Source: Curtobacterium sp. MCJR17_020 (lineage in GTDB: Bacteria > Actinomycetota > Actinomycetes > Actinomycetales > Microbacteriaceae). From it: a DNA stretch of 64,000 nt. Below, piece after piece: positions 7,985 to 16,491 of the stretch. Under the pieces are notes generated by a model, which had not been told where the DNA came from, ran no database searches, and worked only from the letters and a program-made list of their open reading frames with translations. Position 1 is the stretch's first letter, and each line of letters starts with the position of its first letter. The translations under genes were made by a program, and so were the position numbers. The stretch covers positions 3,596,001 through 3,660,000 of the forward strand of contig NZ_CP126260.1 of assembly GCF_003234365.2 (NCBI RefSeq), written 5' to 3'.

Positions 7985-9106
7985 ATGCACCTGCGCCGCT
8001 CCCCCGCGCCCACGTCCGTCCAACCGAGCACCTGGACCGACCCCTACGGGCGGCTCGCGGTCCGCTGCATGCAGACGGTCGTGATCGTCGTGGTGCTCGG
8101 CGCGATCGTGACCGCCGCGACGACGCTCAGCCTCGTCACGATCCCCCTGCTCCTCGCGCTCATCATCGCGTCGGCGCTGCACCCCCTGGTCGCCTGGCTG
8201 CGCCGGCACGGGGTGCCCTCGATGCTGGCGACCTCGATCGCGTTCGTGGCCGTCCTCGCCGCGGGCGCCGGTGTCCTGTGGCTGCTCGTCTCGACGTTCG
8301 CCGGTCAGTGGCCGATGCTGCAGGCCTCGGCGGTCGACGGGTTACAACAACTGCAGGACCTCCTGCACGAGCTGCCCGTCCGGGTGACCGACGGGCAGAT
8401 CGAGGACGCGGTGTCCGGCGTCGTCGACTTCGTCACGAGCGCCCGGTTCGGAGCCGGGGCGATCGCCGGCATCTCCGCGGTGACGAACTTCGTGACCGGG
8501 GCGGTGCTCACCGCGGTCATCCTGTTCTTCTTCCTCAAGGACGGCCCGGCGCTGTGGGAATTCCTGCTCCGCCCGTTCACCGGCGACCAGTACGACCGAG
8601 CCCGTCGGATCGGCGACCGCGTGGTGACGACGCTCGGCGGGTACGTGCGCGGGACCGCCGCCGTCGCCGCCTTCGACGCGCTCGCGATCGGCAGCGGACT
8701 CGCCGTGCTCGGCGTCCCGCTGACGATCCCGCTCGCCGTGGTGGCCTTCGTGACCTCGTTCATCCCGATGATCGGCGCCCCGATCGCCGGCACCCTGGCC
8801 GCCCTCGTGACCCTCGTCGCACTCGGCCCGGTGAAGGCCGTCGTCGTCGTGGCGATCGTCGTGCTCGTCAACCAGGTCGAGGGCAACTTCCTGCAGCCGG
8901 TGCTCATGGGCAAGACCCTGCGACTGCACGGCCTCGTCATCCTGGTCGGGCTGACGGCGGGCACCGTGCTCGGCGGGGTGACGGGTGCGCTGCTCGCGGT
9001 CCCGCTCATCGCAGCCGGCTGGGGCGTCGTGCAGGTCTGGAACGGCGAGGACGCACCGGCCACCCCCTGGCAGCAGAAGCGTCGCGAGACGGTCCCGGTC
9101 GGCTGA
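7985..9106 (+). CDS. AI-2E family transporter (PerM/UPF0118)
   Basis: A 373-residue membrane protein with about eight helices. The N-terminal helices (VVIVVVLGAIVTAATTLSLV), a central soluble segment around residues 100-150 and the C-terminal motif ending LTAGTVLGGVTGALLAVPLIA are diagnostic of this family. Members export autoinducer-2 or act as Na+/H+ antiporters in different bacteria, so the role here is open. ATG 7985 gives a hydrophilic lead-in before the first helix. Confidence 0.88.
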   Translation: MHLRRSPAPTSVQPSTWTDPYGRLAVRCMQTVVIVVVLGAIVTAATTLSLVTIPLLLALIIASALHPLVAWLRRHGVPSMLATSIAFVAVLAAGAGVLWLLVSTFAGQWPMLQASAVDGLQQLQDLLHELPVRVTDGQIEDAVSGVVDFVTSARFGAGAIAGISAVTNFVTGAVLTAVILFFFLKDGPALWEFLLRPFTGDQYDRARRIGDRVVTTLGGYVRGTAAVAAFDALAIGSGLAVLGVPLTIPLAVVAFVTSFIPMIGAPIAGTLAALVTLVALGPVKAVVVVAIVVLVNQVEGNFLQPVLMGKTLRLHGLVILVGLTAGTVLGGVTGALLAVPLIAAGWGVVQVWNGEDAPATPWQQKRRETVPVG

Positions 9107-9147
9107 GCCGACGCGGGGCCGCGTGGCGGAGGTGCGGGACGTGGCGG

Positions 9148-9630
9148 CTAGTCGAAACGGACCGTGCTGGTGGGCGACGTCGCGCCCGTCGCGGCCTCGT
9201 CCGCTGCCTCGCGGAGGTGCCGCAGCCGTGACCGCACACCGCCGTCCTGGCGACGCAGGACGATCGCGACGTCCGCCACGGACATCCCCGCCGCCGTCAT
9301 CGCCTCGAGCCCGGTGTCCTCCTGCGGCGTCCACGGCGCGTAGGCGGCGGGCCGGTCGAGCCGAGCAGCGTCGACCTGCGGGTTGCCGGTCGGTGCAGCC
9401 CGGACCACCAGTGGGGACGACGGGTCGTCCACTCCGGACGTCGTGGCGACGGCCGGCGCCGGCGTCGACAGCGGGCCGGTCGCCCGGACGTCCAGACAGG
9501 CGACGGCGGTCATCGGATGGCGTGCCACGACCGCTCCTGCGGGCGACCGGAACACCAACTCGGTGTCGTCACGGTCCACCGTGCCGACCTCCACGTCGCT
9601 GAAGCCGCCGGTGTCGAGGACGATGCGCAT
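9148..9630 (-). CDS. Hypothetical protein with C-terminal Myb/SANT-like helix-turn-helix
   Basis: A 160-residue soluble protein without a clear family. Residues 1-60 look like a small beta-rich domain (MRIVLDTGGFSDVEVGTVDR). A disordered Pro/Ala linker follows. The last 60 residues begin YAPWTPQEDTGLEAMTAAGM and continue MSVADVAIVLRRQDGGVRSRLRHL, which resembles a Myb-like or sigma-like helix-turn-helix where a Trp-led helix is followed by a recognition helix. DNA binding is therefore a reasonable guess. ATG 9630 was chosen; the longer frame upstream runs antisense into the oxidoreductase gene and looks unnatural. Confidence 0.65.
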   Translation of the reverse strand: MRIVLDTGGFSDVEVGTVDRDDTELVFRSPAGAVVARHPMTAVACLDVRATGPLSTPAPAVATTSGVDDPSSPLVVRAAPTGNPQVDAARLDRPAAYAPWTPQEDTGLEAMTAAGMSVADVAIVLRRQDGGVRSRLRHLREAADEAATGATSPTSTVRFD

Positions 9631-9667
9631 GGTTCCCCCGTTCGCGCTGACCAGATCTGCGACGAGG

Positions 9668-10276
9668 CTACCGGTCGCCGGCCGGTGCACGGTCGACGAC
9701 CGCTCGGCGGACACCCTCCACCGCCGCCGCGACCGCGCGCTCACGGGCCTCGGCGTCCTCGGTCTCGGAGTCGTGCACGAACACGGTGGCGCCCCGGCGG
9801 GCACCGCAGAAGTCGACGATCCCGTGCTCGACCTGCGTCCGGAGCGCCTCGGCGTAGCCGTGCCGTTCGTACACGCCGGCGTCGTCGCCCGCGATCGGCA
9901 CCAGGTGGACGGTGAGCCGTCCGAGCGCTCGACGGACGCCGCCGTCCGGGTCGACGTCGAACGCCCAGCCGTTCACGAACACGCGGTCGATCCACCCCTT
10001 GAGCACCGCGGGCACGGACCACCACCAGACCGGGAACACGAGGACGAGGTCGGTGGCGCGGTCGATGCGCTGCCGCTCGGCGACGACGTCGGACGGGGCG
10101 TCCGTCCCGGTCCGGTAGGTGTGCCGGTCGGCCAGCGTGAAGCGCGGGTCGAACCCCTCGGCCGCCAGGTCGGCGGTCTCGACCGTCCCGGCCGGCAGGG
10201 CGTCCCGCAGGCGAGCCGCGAGGTGGTGCGTGAGCGAGTCGGGGTCCGGGTGGGCGGTCACGATGAGCGTCGGCAC
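9668..10276 (-). CDS. NAD(P)H-dependent oxidoreductase, flavodoxin-like (NQO/MdaB type)
   Basis: A 202-residue cytosolic flavoprotein. It opens PTLIVTAHPDPDSLTHHLA, the FMN/FAD-binding first loop of the flavodoxin-like fold, and has LVFPVWWWSVPAVLKGWIDRVF, the signature of the NAD(P)H:quinone oxidoreductase/MdaB group. Such enzymes reduce quinones by two electrons and protect against oxidative stress. The start is GTG 10276. The neighbours on the same strand (acetyltransferase upstream, HTH protein downstream) have no obvious functional link. Confidence 0.88.
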   Translation of the reverse strand: MPTLIVTAHPDPDSLTHHLAARLRDALPAGTVETADLAAEGFDPRFTLADRHTYRTGTDAPSDVVAERQRIDRATDLVLVFPVWWWSVPAVLKGWIDRVFVNGWAFDVDPDGGVRRALGRLTVHLVPIAGDDAGVYERHGYAEALRTQVEHGIVDFCGARRGATVFVHDSETEDAEARERAVAAAVEGVRRAVVDRAPAGDR

Positions 10277-10340
10277 ACCGCATCCTCCCGGAGCCGGCTG
10301 GGCGGCACCGGGACGCCCGCTGTCGCCCGGCCGTGCCGGC

Positions 10341-10811
10341 TCACACCGCGGTCAGGTCGAGGGACCAGGCGACCTCGTGCGCGAGCTGCCCAGTCCGCCG
10401 GAATGACCGGACCTGGTGCGTGTCGGTCAGGGCGGCCGCCAGGTCGTCGCGGTCGGCGGGGGCGAACCCGAGCGACTGCCAGAACGGACCGGAGCGCCGC
10501 GAGAACAGCCACGCCCGTCCCGCGCCCGTGGCCGCGGCGTGGTCGACGGCGAAGCGTGCGAGCCGGGTGCCGTGGCCGAGCCCCCGCAGGTGCGGCGCCA
10601 CCGCCACGCTGCGGACGAGCACGTGGACACCGTCGGCGCTCGTCTCGTACCCGGTGCTGCCGACCACATGGCCGTCGTCGGCACGGTCGACCCACAGCCG
10701 GACGGTCGGCTCGAGACCGGCAGGGCCGAGGCCAGCACGGTCGAGCCCGGCAACGGTCAGGTCGGCACCGACGAGGAAGGTGCGGAGGTCGTCGACCGCA
10801 CCGGTGTCCAC
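10341..10811 (-). CDS. GNAT family acetyltransferase (ArsN2-like), start uncertain
   Basis: About 156 residues from GTG 10811. The pattern LVRSVAVAPHLRGLGHGTRLA is the acetyl-CoA loop. GPFWQSLGFAPADRDDLAAAL followed by an RSF motif resembles ArsN2-type acetyltransferases, but substrate is unknown. The first beta strand of the fold appears to be LTLQRV, which begins upstream of the GTG. A CTG at 10824-10826 would give that strand and overlap the tsaE stop codon in a CTGA arrangement. True start could therefore be this CTG, making the gene translationally coupled to tsaE. Confidence 0.78.
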   Translation of the reverse strand: MDTGAVDDLRTFLVGADLTVAGLDRAGLGPAGLEPTVRLWVDRADDGHVVGSTGYETSADGVHVLVRSVAVAPHLRGLGHGTRLARFAVDHAAATGAGRAWLFSRRSGPFWQSLGFAPADRDDLAAALTDTHQVRSFRRTGQLAHEVAWSLDLTAV

Positions 10812-10822
10812 GCGCTGCAGGG

Positions 10823-11341
10823 TCAGAGGTCGACGCCCGTCCAGCGCGGCCCCGTCGCGGTGACGACGACCCGGCGCGGCTCGTCGGGCACGTCGTCGGG
10901 ATCGAGGTCCTCGTCGGCCCCGCGGTCGGCCGCGTCCGCGCCGGTCGCCCGCGTGATCTCGACGTCGAGCACGTTGTCGCTGATGCCGTCGACCATGCCG
11001 CGGCCCCACTCGACGACGACGATCGCGGCGTCCCAGTCGAGGTCGAGGTCGTCGAGCTCGACCGGGTCCGACAGCCGGTAGGCGTCGACGTGCACCAGGT
11101 CCGGGCCGGCCGTGGTCGGGTGCGTCCGGGCGAGGACGAAGGTCGGGCTGGACACCTGGCCGCGCGCGCCGAGTGCAGCGCCGAGCCCTCGGGTCAGTGT
11201 CGTCTTGCCGGCACCGAGCGGCCCGGTGAGCACGACCAGGTCACCGGCACGCAGGACAGCGGCCAACCGCGCTCCGAGCTCGCCCATCGCGTCGGTGCCG
11301 TCGATGGCCGTGTCGAGCAGGACGTGTGCGGCCTCGGTCAC
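10823..11341 (-). CDS. tsaE: t6A biosynthesis ATPase TsaE
   Basis: A 172-residue P-loop ATPase. The Walker A motif is VVLTGPLGAGKTTLTRGL, followed by SSPTFVLARTH and HVDAYRL, both typical of TsaE/YjeE. It powers turnover of the TsaB-TsaD complex in t6A tRNA modification. The GTG start overlaps the stop codon of the upstream alanine-racemase gene by 4 bp (GTGA), so it belongs to the glmS-acpS-alr-alr-tsaE operon. In many actinobacteria tsaB and rimI follow directly; here they lie about 3.6 kb away. Confidence 0.95.
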   Translation of the reverse strand: MTEAAHVLLDTAIDGTDAMGELGARLAAVLRAGDLVVLTGPLGAGKTTLTRGLGAALGARGQVSSPTFVLARTHPTTAGPDLVHVDAYRLSDPVELDDLDLDWDAAIVVVEWGRGMVDGISDNVLDVEITRATGADAADRGADEDLDPDDVPDEPRRVVVTATGPRWTGVDL

Positions 11342-12504
11342 GACTGGTCGCCCCGCAGGTACTCCCCGACGCGTCCCTCGATGTCGTGGCCCTCGTAGAA
11401 CCGAGGCACGCGGGTCCCGATGCGGCAGACGATCTCCTCGCCGATGGTGCCGAGCGAACGGCCCCAGTCGAGGACCGTCATCTCGTCGTGCTCGCCGGTG
11501 CCGAACAGCGTCACGGTGTCACCGGTCTGCACGTCGTCGTCGCCGACGTCGACGAGGAACTGGTCCATCGCGACACGGCCGGCGATCGGGTAGCGCTTGC
11601 CGCCGATCGCGACCTCGACGCGGCCCTGCGCCAGACGCGGGACGCCGTCCGCGTACCCGACGGGCACGAGCGCGAGGGTGGTCTCCGAGGTGGTGCGGTA
11701 CGTGTAGTCGTACGAGACGCCGGTGTCGACGGGGACCCGCTTCGTCTTGGCGACCGAGGCCGTCAGGGTCATCACGGGTTCGAGCCCGAGGTCGGCGGCC
11801 GAGACACCGTCGGCGCCGGGGATGCCGAACAGGTTCGCACCCATCCGGACCATGTCCTTGCGGAACTCCTTGCGCTCCAAGCCGGCGAGCGATGCGGCGA
11901 CGTGCTCCATCGGGACGTCGAGCCCCAGGTCCTCCGCGATCTCGATCGCGGCGTCGAACACGGCGACTGCGGCACTGTCCTCGTGGTCGGACGACTCGGC
12001 CAGGTGCGTGTACGCGGCGACGACCTCGATGCGGCCGTTCCGCTGGGCGTCGCGGGCGAGCTCGACGAGTGCGGGCCAGTCCGCCGGGGTCGCGCCGTCG
12101 CGGTGCAGCCCGGAGTCGACGCCGAGGTGCACCCGGGCCGGGCGCTGGTCGACGGCGTCGACGATGCGCTGCAGCTCGGCGACGTTCGAGACGCCGAGGT
12201 CGACAGCCGAGTCGATGGCGTCGCGGAAGTCGAGGTCCGGGTCGTGCTGCCAGGTGAACAGGTGAACGTCCTCGCCGACGCCGATCGACCGCAGGCGCAG
12301 GGCCGCGGGGACCGTGAGCACACCGATCCACCGGATGCCGGCGTCCACCGCGGCGAGCGCGATCGGTTCGAGGCCGTGCCCGTAGGCGTCGGCCTTCATG
12401 ATCGCCATGACCGCGACGGGGTCCATCCACTCGCGGACCAGGTCGAGGTTCGCGCGGTAGGCGTCCAGGTCGATCCGTGCCTGGCGCAGGGGTGCGGAGC
12501 TCAC
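11338..12504 (-). CDS. Second alanine-racemase family protein (tandem paralog)
   Basis: A 388-residue PLP enzyme of fold type III. The PLP lysine is in IMKADAYGHG (Lys ~37), the phosphate-side arginine in DMVRMGANLFG and the catalytic tyrosine in VGYADG (~283), so both bases are retained. It is clearly diverged from the paralog directly upstream: HVAASLAGLE replaces the usual HxANSA region. Specificity may be alanine or another amino acid such as ornithine, since Curtobacterium-type walls contain D-ornithine. GTG 12504 overlaps the preceding stop codon by 4 bp. Confidence 0.9.
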   Translation of the reverse strand: MSSAPLRQARIDLDAYRANLDLVREWMDPVAVMAIMKADAYGHGLEPIALAAVDAGIRWIGVLTVPAALRLRSIGVGEDVHLFTWQHDPDLDFRDAIDSAVDLGVSNVAELQRIVDAVDQRPARVHLGVDSGLHRDGATPADWPALVELARDAQRNGRIEVVAAYTHLAESSDHEDSAAVAVFDAAIEIAEDLGLDVPMEHVAASLAGLERKEFRKDMVRMGANLFGIPGADGVSAADLGLEPVMTLTASVAKTKRVPVDTGVSYDYTYRTTSETTLALVPVGYADGVPRLAQGRVEVAIGGKRYPIAGRVAMDQFLVDVGDDDVQTGDTVTLFGTGEHDEMTVLDWGRSLGTIGEEIVCRIGTRVPRFYEGHDIEGRVGEYLRGDQS

Positions 12505-13604
12505 GTCGTCCTCCGGTGCACGCTGTGGCCGACCCGGGCGACCACCTCGTAGTTGATGGTGCCGATCGCGGCGGCCCAGTCCTCGACCGCGGGGTCGCCG
12601 TTCGCCGGGTCGCCCCAGAGCACGGCTTCGTCGCCGATGCTGACGTCGGCGTCGCCGACGTCGACGTGCATGGCGTTCATCGCGACCCGTCCGACCACCG
12701 GGAACGTGCGGTCGCCGATCCGGACCGAGACCCGGTTGCCGAAGTCGCGGTCGAAGCCGTCGGCGTACCCGAGACCGATGACCGCGAGGCGGGTGTCGGT
12801 CGACGCCCGCCAGGTGTAGCCGTAGGACACGCCCTCGCCGGCGCGGACGTCGACGGTGCGGAGCACGGCAGCGGTCACACGCATGGCCGGCCGGAGGCCG
12901 AGGTCGGCGGAGGTGCGATCGGCGAACGGGCTCAGGCCGTACAGGGCGAGTCCGACGCGGGACAGGTCGCGGCGCGTCTCCGGCACGGCGATGCTCGCGG
13001 CACTCGCGGCGAGGTGCACCAGGTCGGGCACGATCCCGTTCGCGGCGAGGCCGTCGAGCGCGCGCTGCAGTGCGGCGTCCTGGTCGAGGTCGTCCGTGCG
13101 CGACGCGTTGGACAGGTGCGACATCAGCCCCTCGACACGGGTGCGGTTGCCGCCCCTCGCCAGGGCCCCGGCGGTGGTGAACAGCTCGGCCCATTCGGAC
13201 TCGACTGCACCGTTGCGACTCAGGCCGGTGTCGACGCAGATGTGCACGGCGCCGACCTCGGAATCGGCAGCGGCCGACAGCTGCTCGACGCTCGACACCG
13301 CCGGGGTGATGTCGTACTGCGCCGCGCGGCGGAAGTCCTCGTCGGGGGCGTGCAGCCACGCGAGGATCCGGACGTCCTCGTCGATGCCACCCTGACGGAG
13401 GGCGACGGCTTCGTCGATGTCCGCGACGCCGAGCCACTCGGCACCGGCGTCCACGAAGGCCCGAGCGGCGTCGAGCGCGCCGTGGCCGTAGGCGTTGGCC
13501 TTGACCACCGCGATGACACCGGACGGTGCGACCTGCTCGGCGATCGTCGCGTAGTTCTCGATCAGGGCCTCACGGTCGACCGTCATCCCGGTGAACGCAC
13601 TCAC
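12501..13604 (-). CDS. alr: Alanine racemase
   Basis: A 367-residue PLP enzyme that interconverts L- and D-alanine for peptidoglycan. The lysine that binds PLP is in VVKANAYGHG (Lys 35), RVGLALYG supplies the PLP-contacting arginine and LGYADGF the second catalytic base (about Tyr 278). Length and order of motifs match bacterial Alr. The start overlaps the acpS stop codon by 4 bp, and the stop overlaps the start of the second racemase gene by 4 bp, so both are co-translated with acpS and tsaE. Confidence 0.92.
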   Translation of the reverse strand: MSAFTGMTVDREALIENYATIAEQVAPSGVIAVVKANAYGHGALDAARAFVDAGAEWLGVADIDEAVALRQGGIDEDVRILAWLHAPDEDFRRAAQYDITPAVSSVEQLSAAADSEVGAVHICVDTGLSRNGAVESEWAELFTTAGALARGGNRTRVEGLMSHLSNASRTDDLDQDAALQRALDGLAANGIVPDLVHLAASAASIAVPETRRDLSRVGLALYGLSPFADRTSADLGLRPAMRVTAAVLRTVDVRAGEGVSYGYTWRASTDTRLAVIGLGYADGFDRDFGNRVSVRIGDRTFPVVGRVAMNAMHVDVGDADVSIGDEAVLWGDPANGDPAVEDWAAAIGTINYEVVARVGHSVHRRTT

Positions 13605-13975
13605 TGAACCGTCCCCTCCAGGACCACGAACGCGGTCGCGATCCCTCCATCATGCGAGAGCGACAGGTGCACGCTCATCACGCCACGCGCATCCGCCACC
13701 TGTCGCGCCTGTTGGTGCAGCGTCAGCGACGGGTTGCGCTGGTCGTCCGACACGACCTCGAGGTCCTGCCAGCTGAGCCCCGCGCTGGACCCGAAGGCCT
13801 TGATCAGGGCCTCCTTCGCCGCGAACCGTGCCGCGAGTGACGCGATCGGCCGTGGTTCGCCGTCACGGACCTGCTCGGCCGGGGTGAACAGCCGCGTACG
13901 CATCGCCGGCGTGCGCGACAGCACCCGCTCGAACCGCTCCAGGTCCACCACGTCGACCCCGATGCCGATGATCAT
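13601..13975 (-). CDS. acpS: Holo-[acyl-carrier-protein] synthase
   Basis: A 124-residue enzyme that transfers the 4'-phosphopantetheine arm from CoA to acyl carrier protein. IIGIGVDVVDLERFERVL at the N-terminus carries the Mg-binding Asp, and RFAAKEALIKAFG carries the conserved Glu and Lys of the AcpS family. It lies 7 bp behind glmS and overlaps alr, so it is transcribed with the cell-wall genes, an order common in high-GC Gram-positives. Confidence 0.95.
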   Translation of the reverse strand: MIIGIGVDVVDLERFERVLSRTPAMRTRLFTPAEQVRDGEPRPIASLAARFAAKEALIKAFGSSAGLSWQDLEVVSDDQRNPSLTLHQQARQVADARGVMSVHLSLSHDGGIATAFVVLEGTVQ

Positions 13976-13982
13976 CGTGCGA

Positions 13983-15830
13983 CTACTCGACGGTGACCGA
14001 CTTCGCGAGGTTGCGCGGCTGGTCCACGTCGAGGCCCTTGGCCGCGGCGAGCTCCATGCCGAACATGTGCAGCGGCGCCACGGCGAGCAGCGGCTCGAAC
14101 AGCGGGGTCGCGAGCGGGATCCGCAGGACCTCGTCCGCGAAGGGCAGCACGGCTGCGTCGCCCTCTTCCGCGATGGCGATCACCCGTGCACCGCGGGCGC
14201 GGATCTCCTGGATGTTCGAGACGACCTTCGGGTGCAGCGAGCGCGGGTCACGCGGGGACGGCACGATGACGAAGACGATCTGGCCAGGCTCGATGAGCGC
14301 GATCGGGCCGTGCTTGAGCTCACCGGCGGCGAAGCCCTCGGCGTGGATGTACGCGAGTTCCTTGAGCTTGAGCGCACCCTCGAGCGCGATCGGGTAGCCG
14401 ACGTGGCGGCCGAGGAACAGGACGCTGCGGGTGTCCGCCATCCAACGCGCGAGGTCCTTGATGCCGGCGGCGTCGTCGATGGTCTGCTGCAACTTCGGGG
14501 CGAGGCCCTCGAGCTCCGCGACCTGCTCCGCGATCTGCTCGGTCGTGAGCGTGCCGCGCAGGGTGGCCAGGTGCAGTCCGAGCAGGTACAGCGCGACGCC
14601 CTGGGCGATGAAGGCCTTCGTCGAGGCCACGGCGACCTCGGGTCCGGCGTGCGTGTAGATCACGGCGTCGGACTCGCGCGGGATGGTCGCGCCCTGGGTG
14701 TTGCAGATCGACAGGACCTGCGCGCCCTGCTCGCGGGCGTACTTGACGGCCATCAGCGTGTCCATGGTCTCGCCGGACTGGCTGATCGAGACGACGAGCG
14801 TGCGGTCGTTCAGCACCGGGTCGCGGTAGCGGAACTCGTGCGCGAGCTCGACCTCGACCGGGATGCGGGCCCACTGCTCGATGGCGTACTTGCCGAGGAT
14901 GCCGGCGTACGCAGCGGTGCCGCAGGCGATCACGATGACGCGGTCGACCGTGGCCAGGCGCTCGGCGATCGGGTCGAGGTCGGTCAGGGTGACGGCGCCG
15001 TCGTGGACGCGGCCGAGGATCGTCTTGGCGACGGCCTCGGGCTCCTCGCTGATCTCCTTCGCCATGAACGAGGACCACCCGCCCTTGTCGGCGGCGGAGG
15101 CGTCCCAGTTCACCTCGAACTCGCTCGGCGTGGCCGGGGTGCCGTCGAAGCGGATGACGTCGACGCCGTCGGGGCGGATCGTGGCGATCTCGTCCTGCCC
15201 GATCGACAGCGCACGCTGCGTGTACGCGACGAACGCGGCGACGTCCGAGCCCATGAAGTTCTCGCCGTCGCCGAGGCCGACCACGAGCGGGGAGTTGCGA
15301 CGGGCGCCGACGACGACGCCGGGCTGGTCGGCGTGCACGACGAGGAGCGTGAACGCCCCGTCCAGTCGCTGCACGGCCTGCTGCATGGCGGCGGTCAGGT
15401 CACCGGTCTCGCGGAACGCCCGACCGACCAGGTGCGCGGCGACCTCGGAGTCGGTCTCGCTGCGGAACTCGATGCCCTCGGCCTGCAGTTCGGCGCGCAG
15501 CTCGGAGAAGTTCTCGATGATGCCGTTGTGGATGAGGGCGAGCTTGTCGCCGTCGGCCAGGTGCGGGTGCGCGTTGCCATCGGTCGGGCCACCGTGGGTT
15601 GCCCAGCGGGTGTGCCCGATGCCCGTGGTGCCGTCCGGGATCGGCGACGACTCGAGCTCGTCGACGAGGGCCTGGAGCTTGCCCGCCTTCTTGGCGGAGA
15701 CGAGGTCCCCCGCGGGGTCGACCACGGCGATGCCCGCCGAGTCGTAGCCGCGGTACTCGAGGCGACGGAGGCCACCGAGGAGGACGTCCTGGCTGCTGTT
15801 GCTGCCGACGTAGCCGACGATTCCACACAT
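13983..15830 (-). CDS. glmS: Glutamine-fructose-6-phosphate aminotransferase GlmS
   Basis: A 615-residue enzyme making glucosamine-6-phosphate from fructose-6-phosphate and glutamine, the first step to UDP-GlcNAc. It opens MCGIVGYVG, so Cys 2 becomes the N-terminal nucleophile of the glutaminase domain (about 1-220). Two SIS sugar-isomerase domains follow, with SISQSGETMDTL in the first, and the C-terminus ends NLAKSVTVE as in the family. ATG 15830 is required for the catalytic Cys; the in-frame extension upstream overlaps the divergent peroxidase gene and is not coding. No glmS ribozyme is seen in the 70-bp divergent gap. Confidence 0.97.
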   Translation of the reverse strand: MCGIVGYVGSNSSQDVLLGGLRRLEYRGYDSAGIAVVDPAGDLVSAKKAGKLQALVDELESSPIPDGTTGIGHTRWATHGGPTDGNAHPHLADGDKLALIHNGIIENFSELRAELQAEGIEFRSETDSEVAAHLVGRAFRETGDLTAAMQQAVQRLDGAFTLLVVHADQPGVVVGARRNSPLVVGLGDGENFMGSDVAAFVAYTQRALSIGQDEIATIRPDGVDVIRFDGTPATPSEFEVNWDASAADKGGWSSFMAKEISEEPEAVAKTILGRVHDGAVTLTDLDPIAERLATVDRVIVIACGTAAYAGILGKYAIEQWARIPVEVELAHEFRYRDPVLNDRTLVVSISQSGETMDTLMAVKYAREQGAQVLSICNTQGATIPRESDAVIYTHAGPEVAVASTKAFIAQGVALYLLGLHLATLRGTLTTEQIAEQVAELEGLAPKLQQTIDDAAGIKDLARWMADTRSVLFLGRHVGYPIALEGALKLKELAYIHAEGFAAGELKHGPIALIEPGQIVFVIVPSPRDPRSLHPKVVSNIQEIRARGARVIAIAEEGDAAVLPFADEVLRIPLATPLFEPLLAVAPLHMFGMELAAAKGLDVDQPRNLAKSVTVE

Positions 15831-15900
15831 GGAAGCGATCCTACGGTCTGCCTGAGCGCGCACCCTGCGAAGCAGCAGGGCTGGGGATAACGTTTCGGCC

Positions 15901-16386
15901 ATGGGACGCTTCGACGACATCGCCATCACCACGCTGCACGGCGAGGACACCACGTTCGGCTCGTTCGCGGACAAGGCGGTGCTGGTCGTGAACGTGGCGT
16001 CGCGGTGCGGCCTCGCCCCGCAGTACGAGCAGCTCGAGGCCCTCCAGAAGCAGTACGGCCCTCGGGGCTTCACGGTCCTCGGGTTCCCGAGCAACCAGTT
16101 CCTGCAGGAGCTCGGCTCGTCCGAGGCCATCGACGAGTACTGCTCCACCACGTGGGGCGTCACCTTCCCGATGTCCGAGAAGGTCAAGGTCAACGGCAAG
16201 AGCGCCCACCCGCTCTACCAGGCGCTCAAGGAGACCCCGGACGCGGACGGCAAGGCCGGCCGCGTGAGCTGGAACTTCGAGAAGTTCCTCGTCGCACCCG
16301 ACGGCACCGTCTCGCGCTTCCGTCCGACCACGAAGCCGGACGCCCCCGAGGTGATCGCGGCCATCGAGGCCGCCCTGCCCGCCTGA
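15901..16386 (+). CDS. Glutathione peroxidase family protein (thioredoxin-type peroxidase)
   Basis: A 161-residue thioredoxin-fold peroxidase. The peroxidatic Cys is in NVASRCGLAPQY, with Gln in FPSNQF and Trp-Asn in VSWNFEKFLV completing the catalytic tetrad. It is Cys-type, not Sec-type. Actinobacteria generally lack glutathione, so the physiological reductant is more likely thioredoxin or mycothiol. It is divergent from glmS with only 70 bp between and ends in a strong terminator. Confidence 0.93.
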   Translation: MGRFDDIAITTLHGEDTTFGSFADKAVLVVNVASRCGLAPQYEQLEALQKQYGPRGFTVLGFPSNQFLQELGSSEAIDEYCSTTWGVTFPMSEKVKVNGKSAHPLYQALKETPDADGKAGRVSWNFEKFLVAPDGTVSRFRPTTKPDAPEVIAAIEAALPA

Positions 16387-16420
16387 CGCGTCGCGTCCTG
16401 CGGACACGCACCGAGCACTG

Positions 16421-16476
16421 GACGGGAGGCCCGGGGTACGTGAGCCGACCGGCTCACGTACCCCGGGCCTCCCGTC
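16421..16476 (+). terminator. Perfect 26-bp hairpin of the GGGAGGCCCG family
   Basis: Arms 16421-16446 and 16451-16476 are perfectly complementary around a 4-base loop (GACC), an unusually long stem. The outer 14 bases (GACGGGAGGCCCGG) recur at other intergenic places in this window, so this is a repeat-family member used as terminator between the peroxidase and coaA. Confidence 0.85.
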
Positions 16477-16491
16477 TGTACGCTCGTCCCC

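Noticed and set aside
12505..13437. Upstream extension of the second racemase gene into one 699-codon frame
   Set aside because: The extra part is antisense-like low-complexity Arg/Gly sequence lying over the first racemase gene in another frame; a GTGA coupling start is present at 12504.
15831..15900. glmS ribozyme or riboswitch in the divergent glmS gap
   Set aside because: The gap is only 70 bp and shows no ribozyme core; that element is known from Firmicutes.
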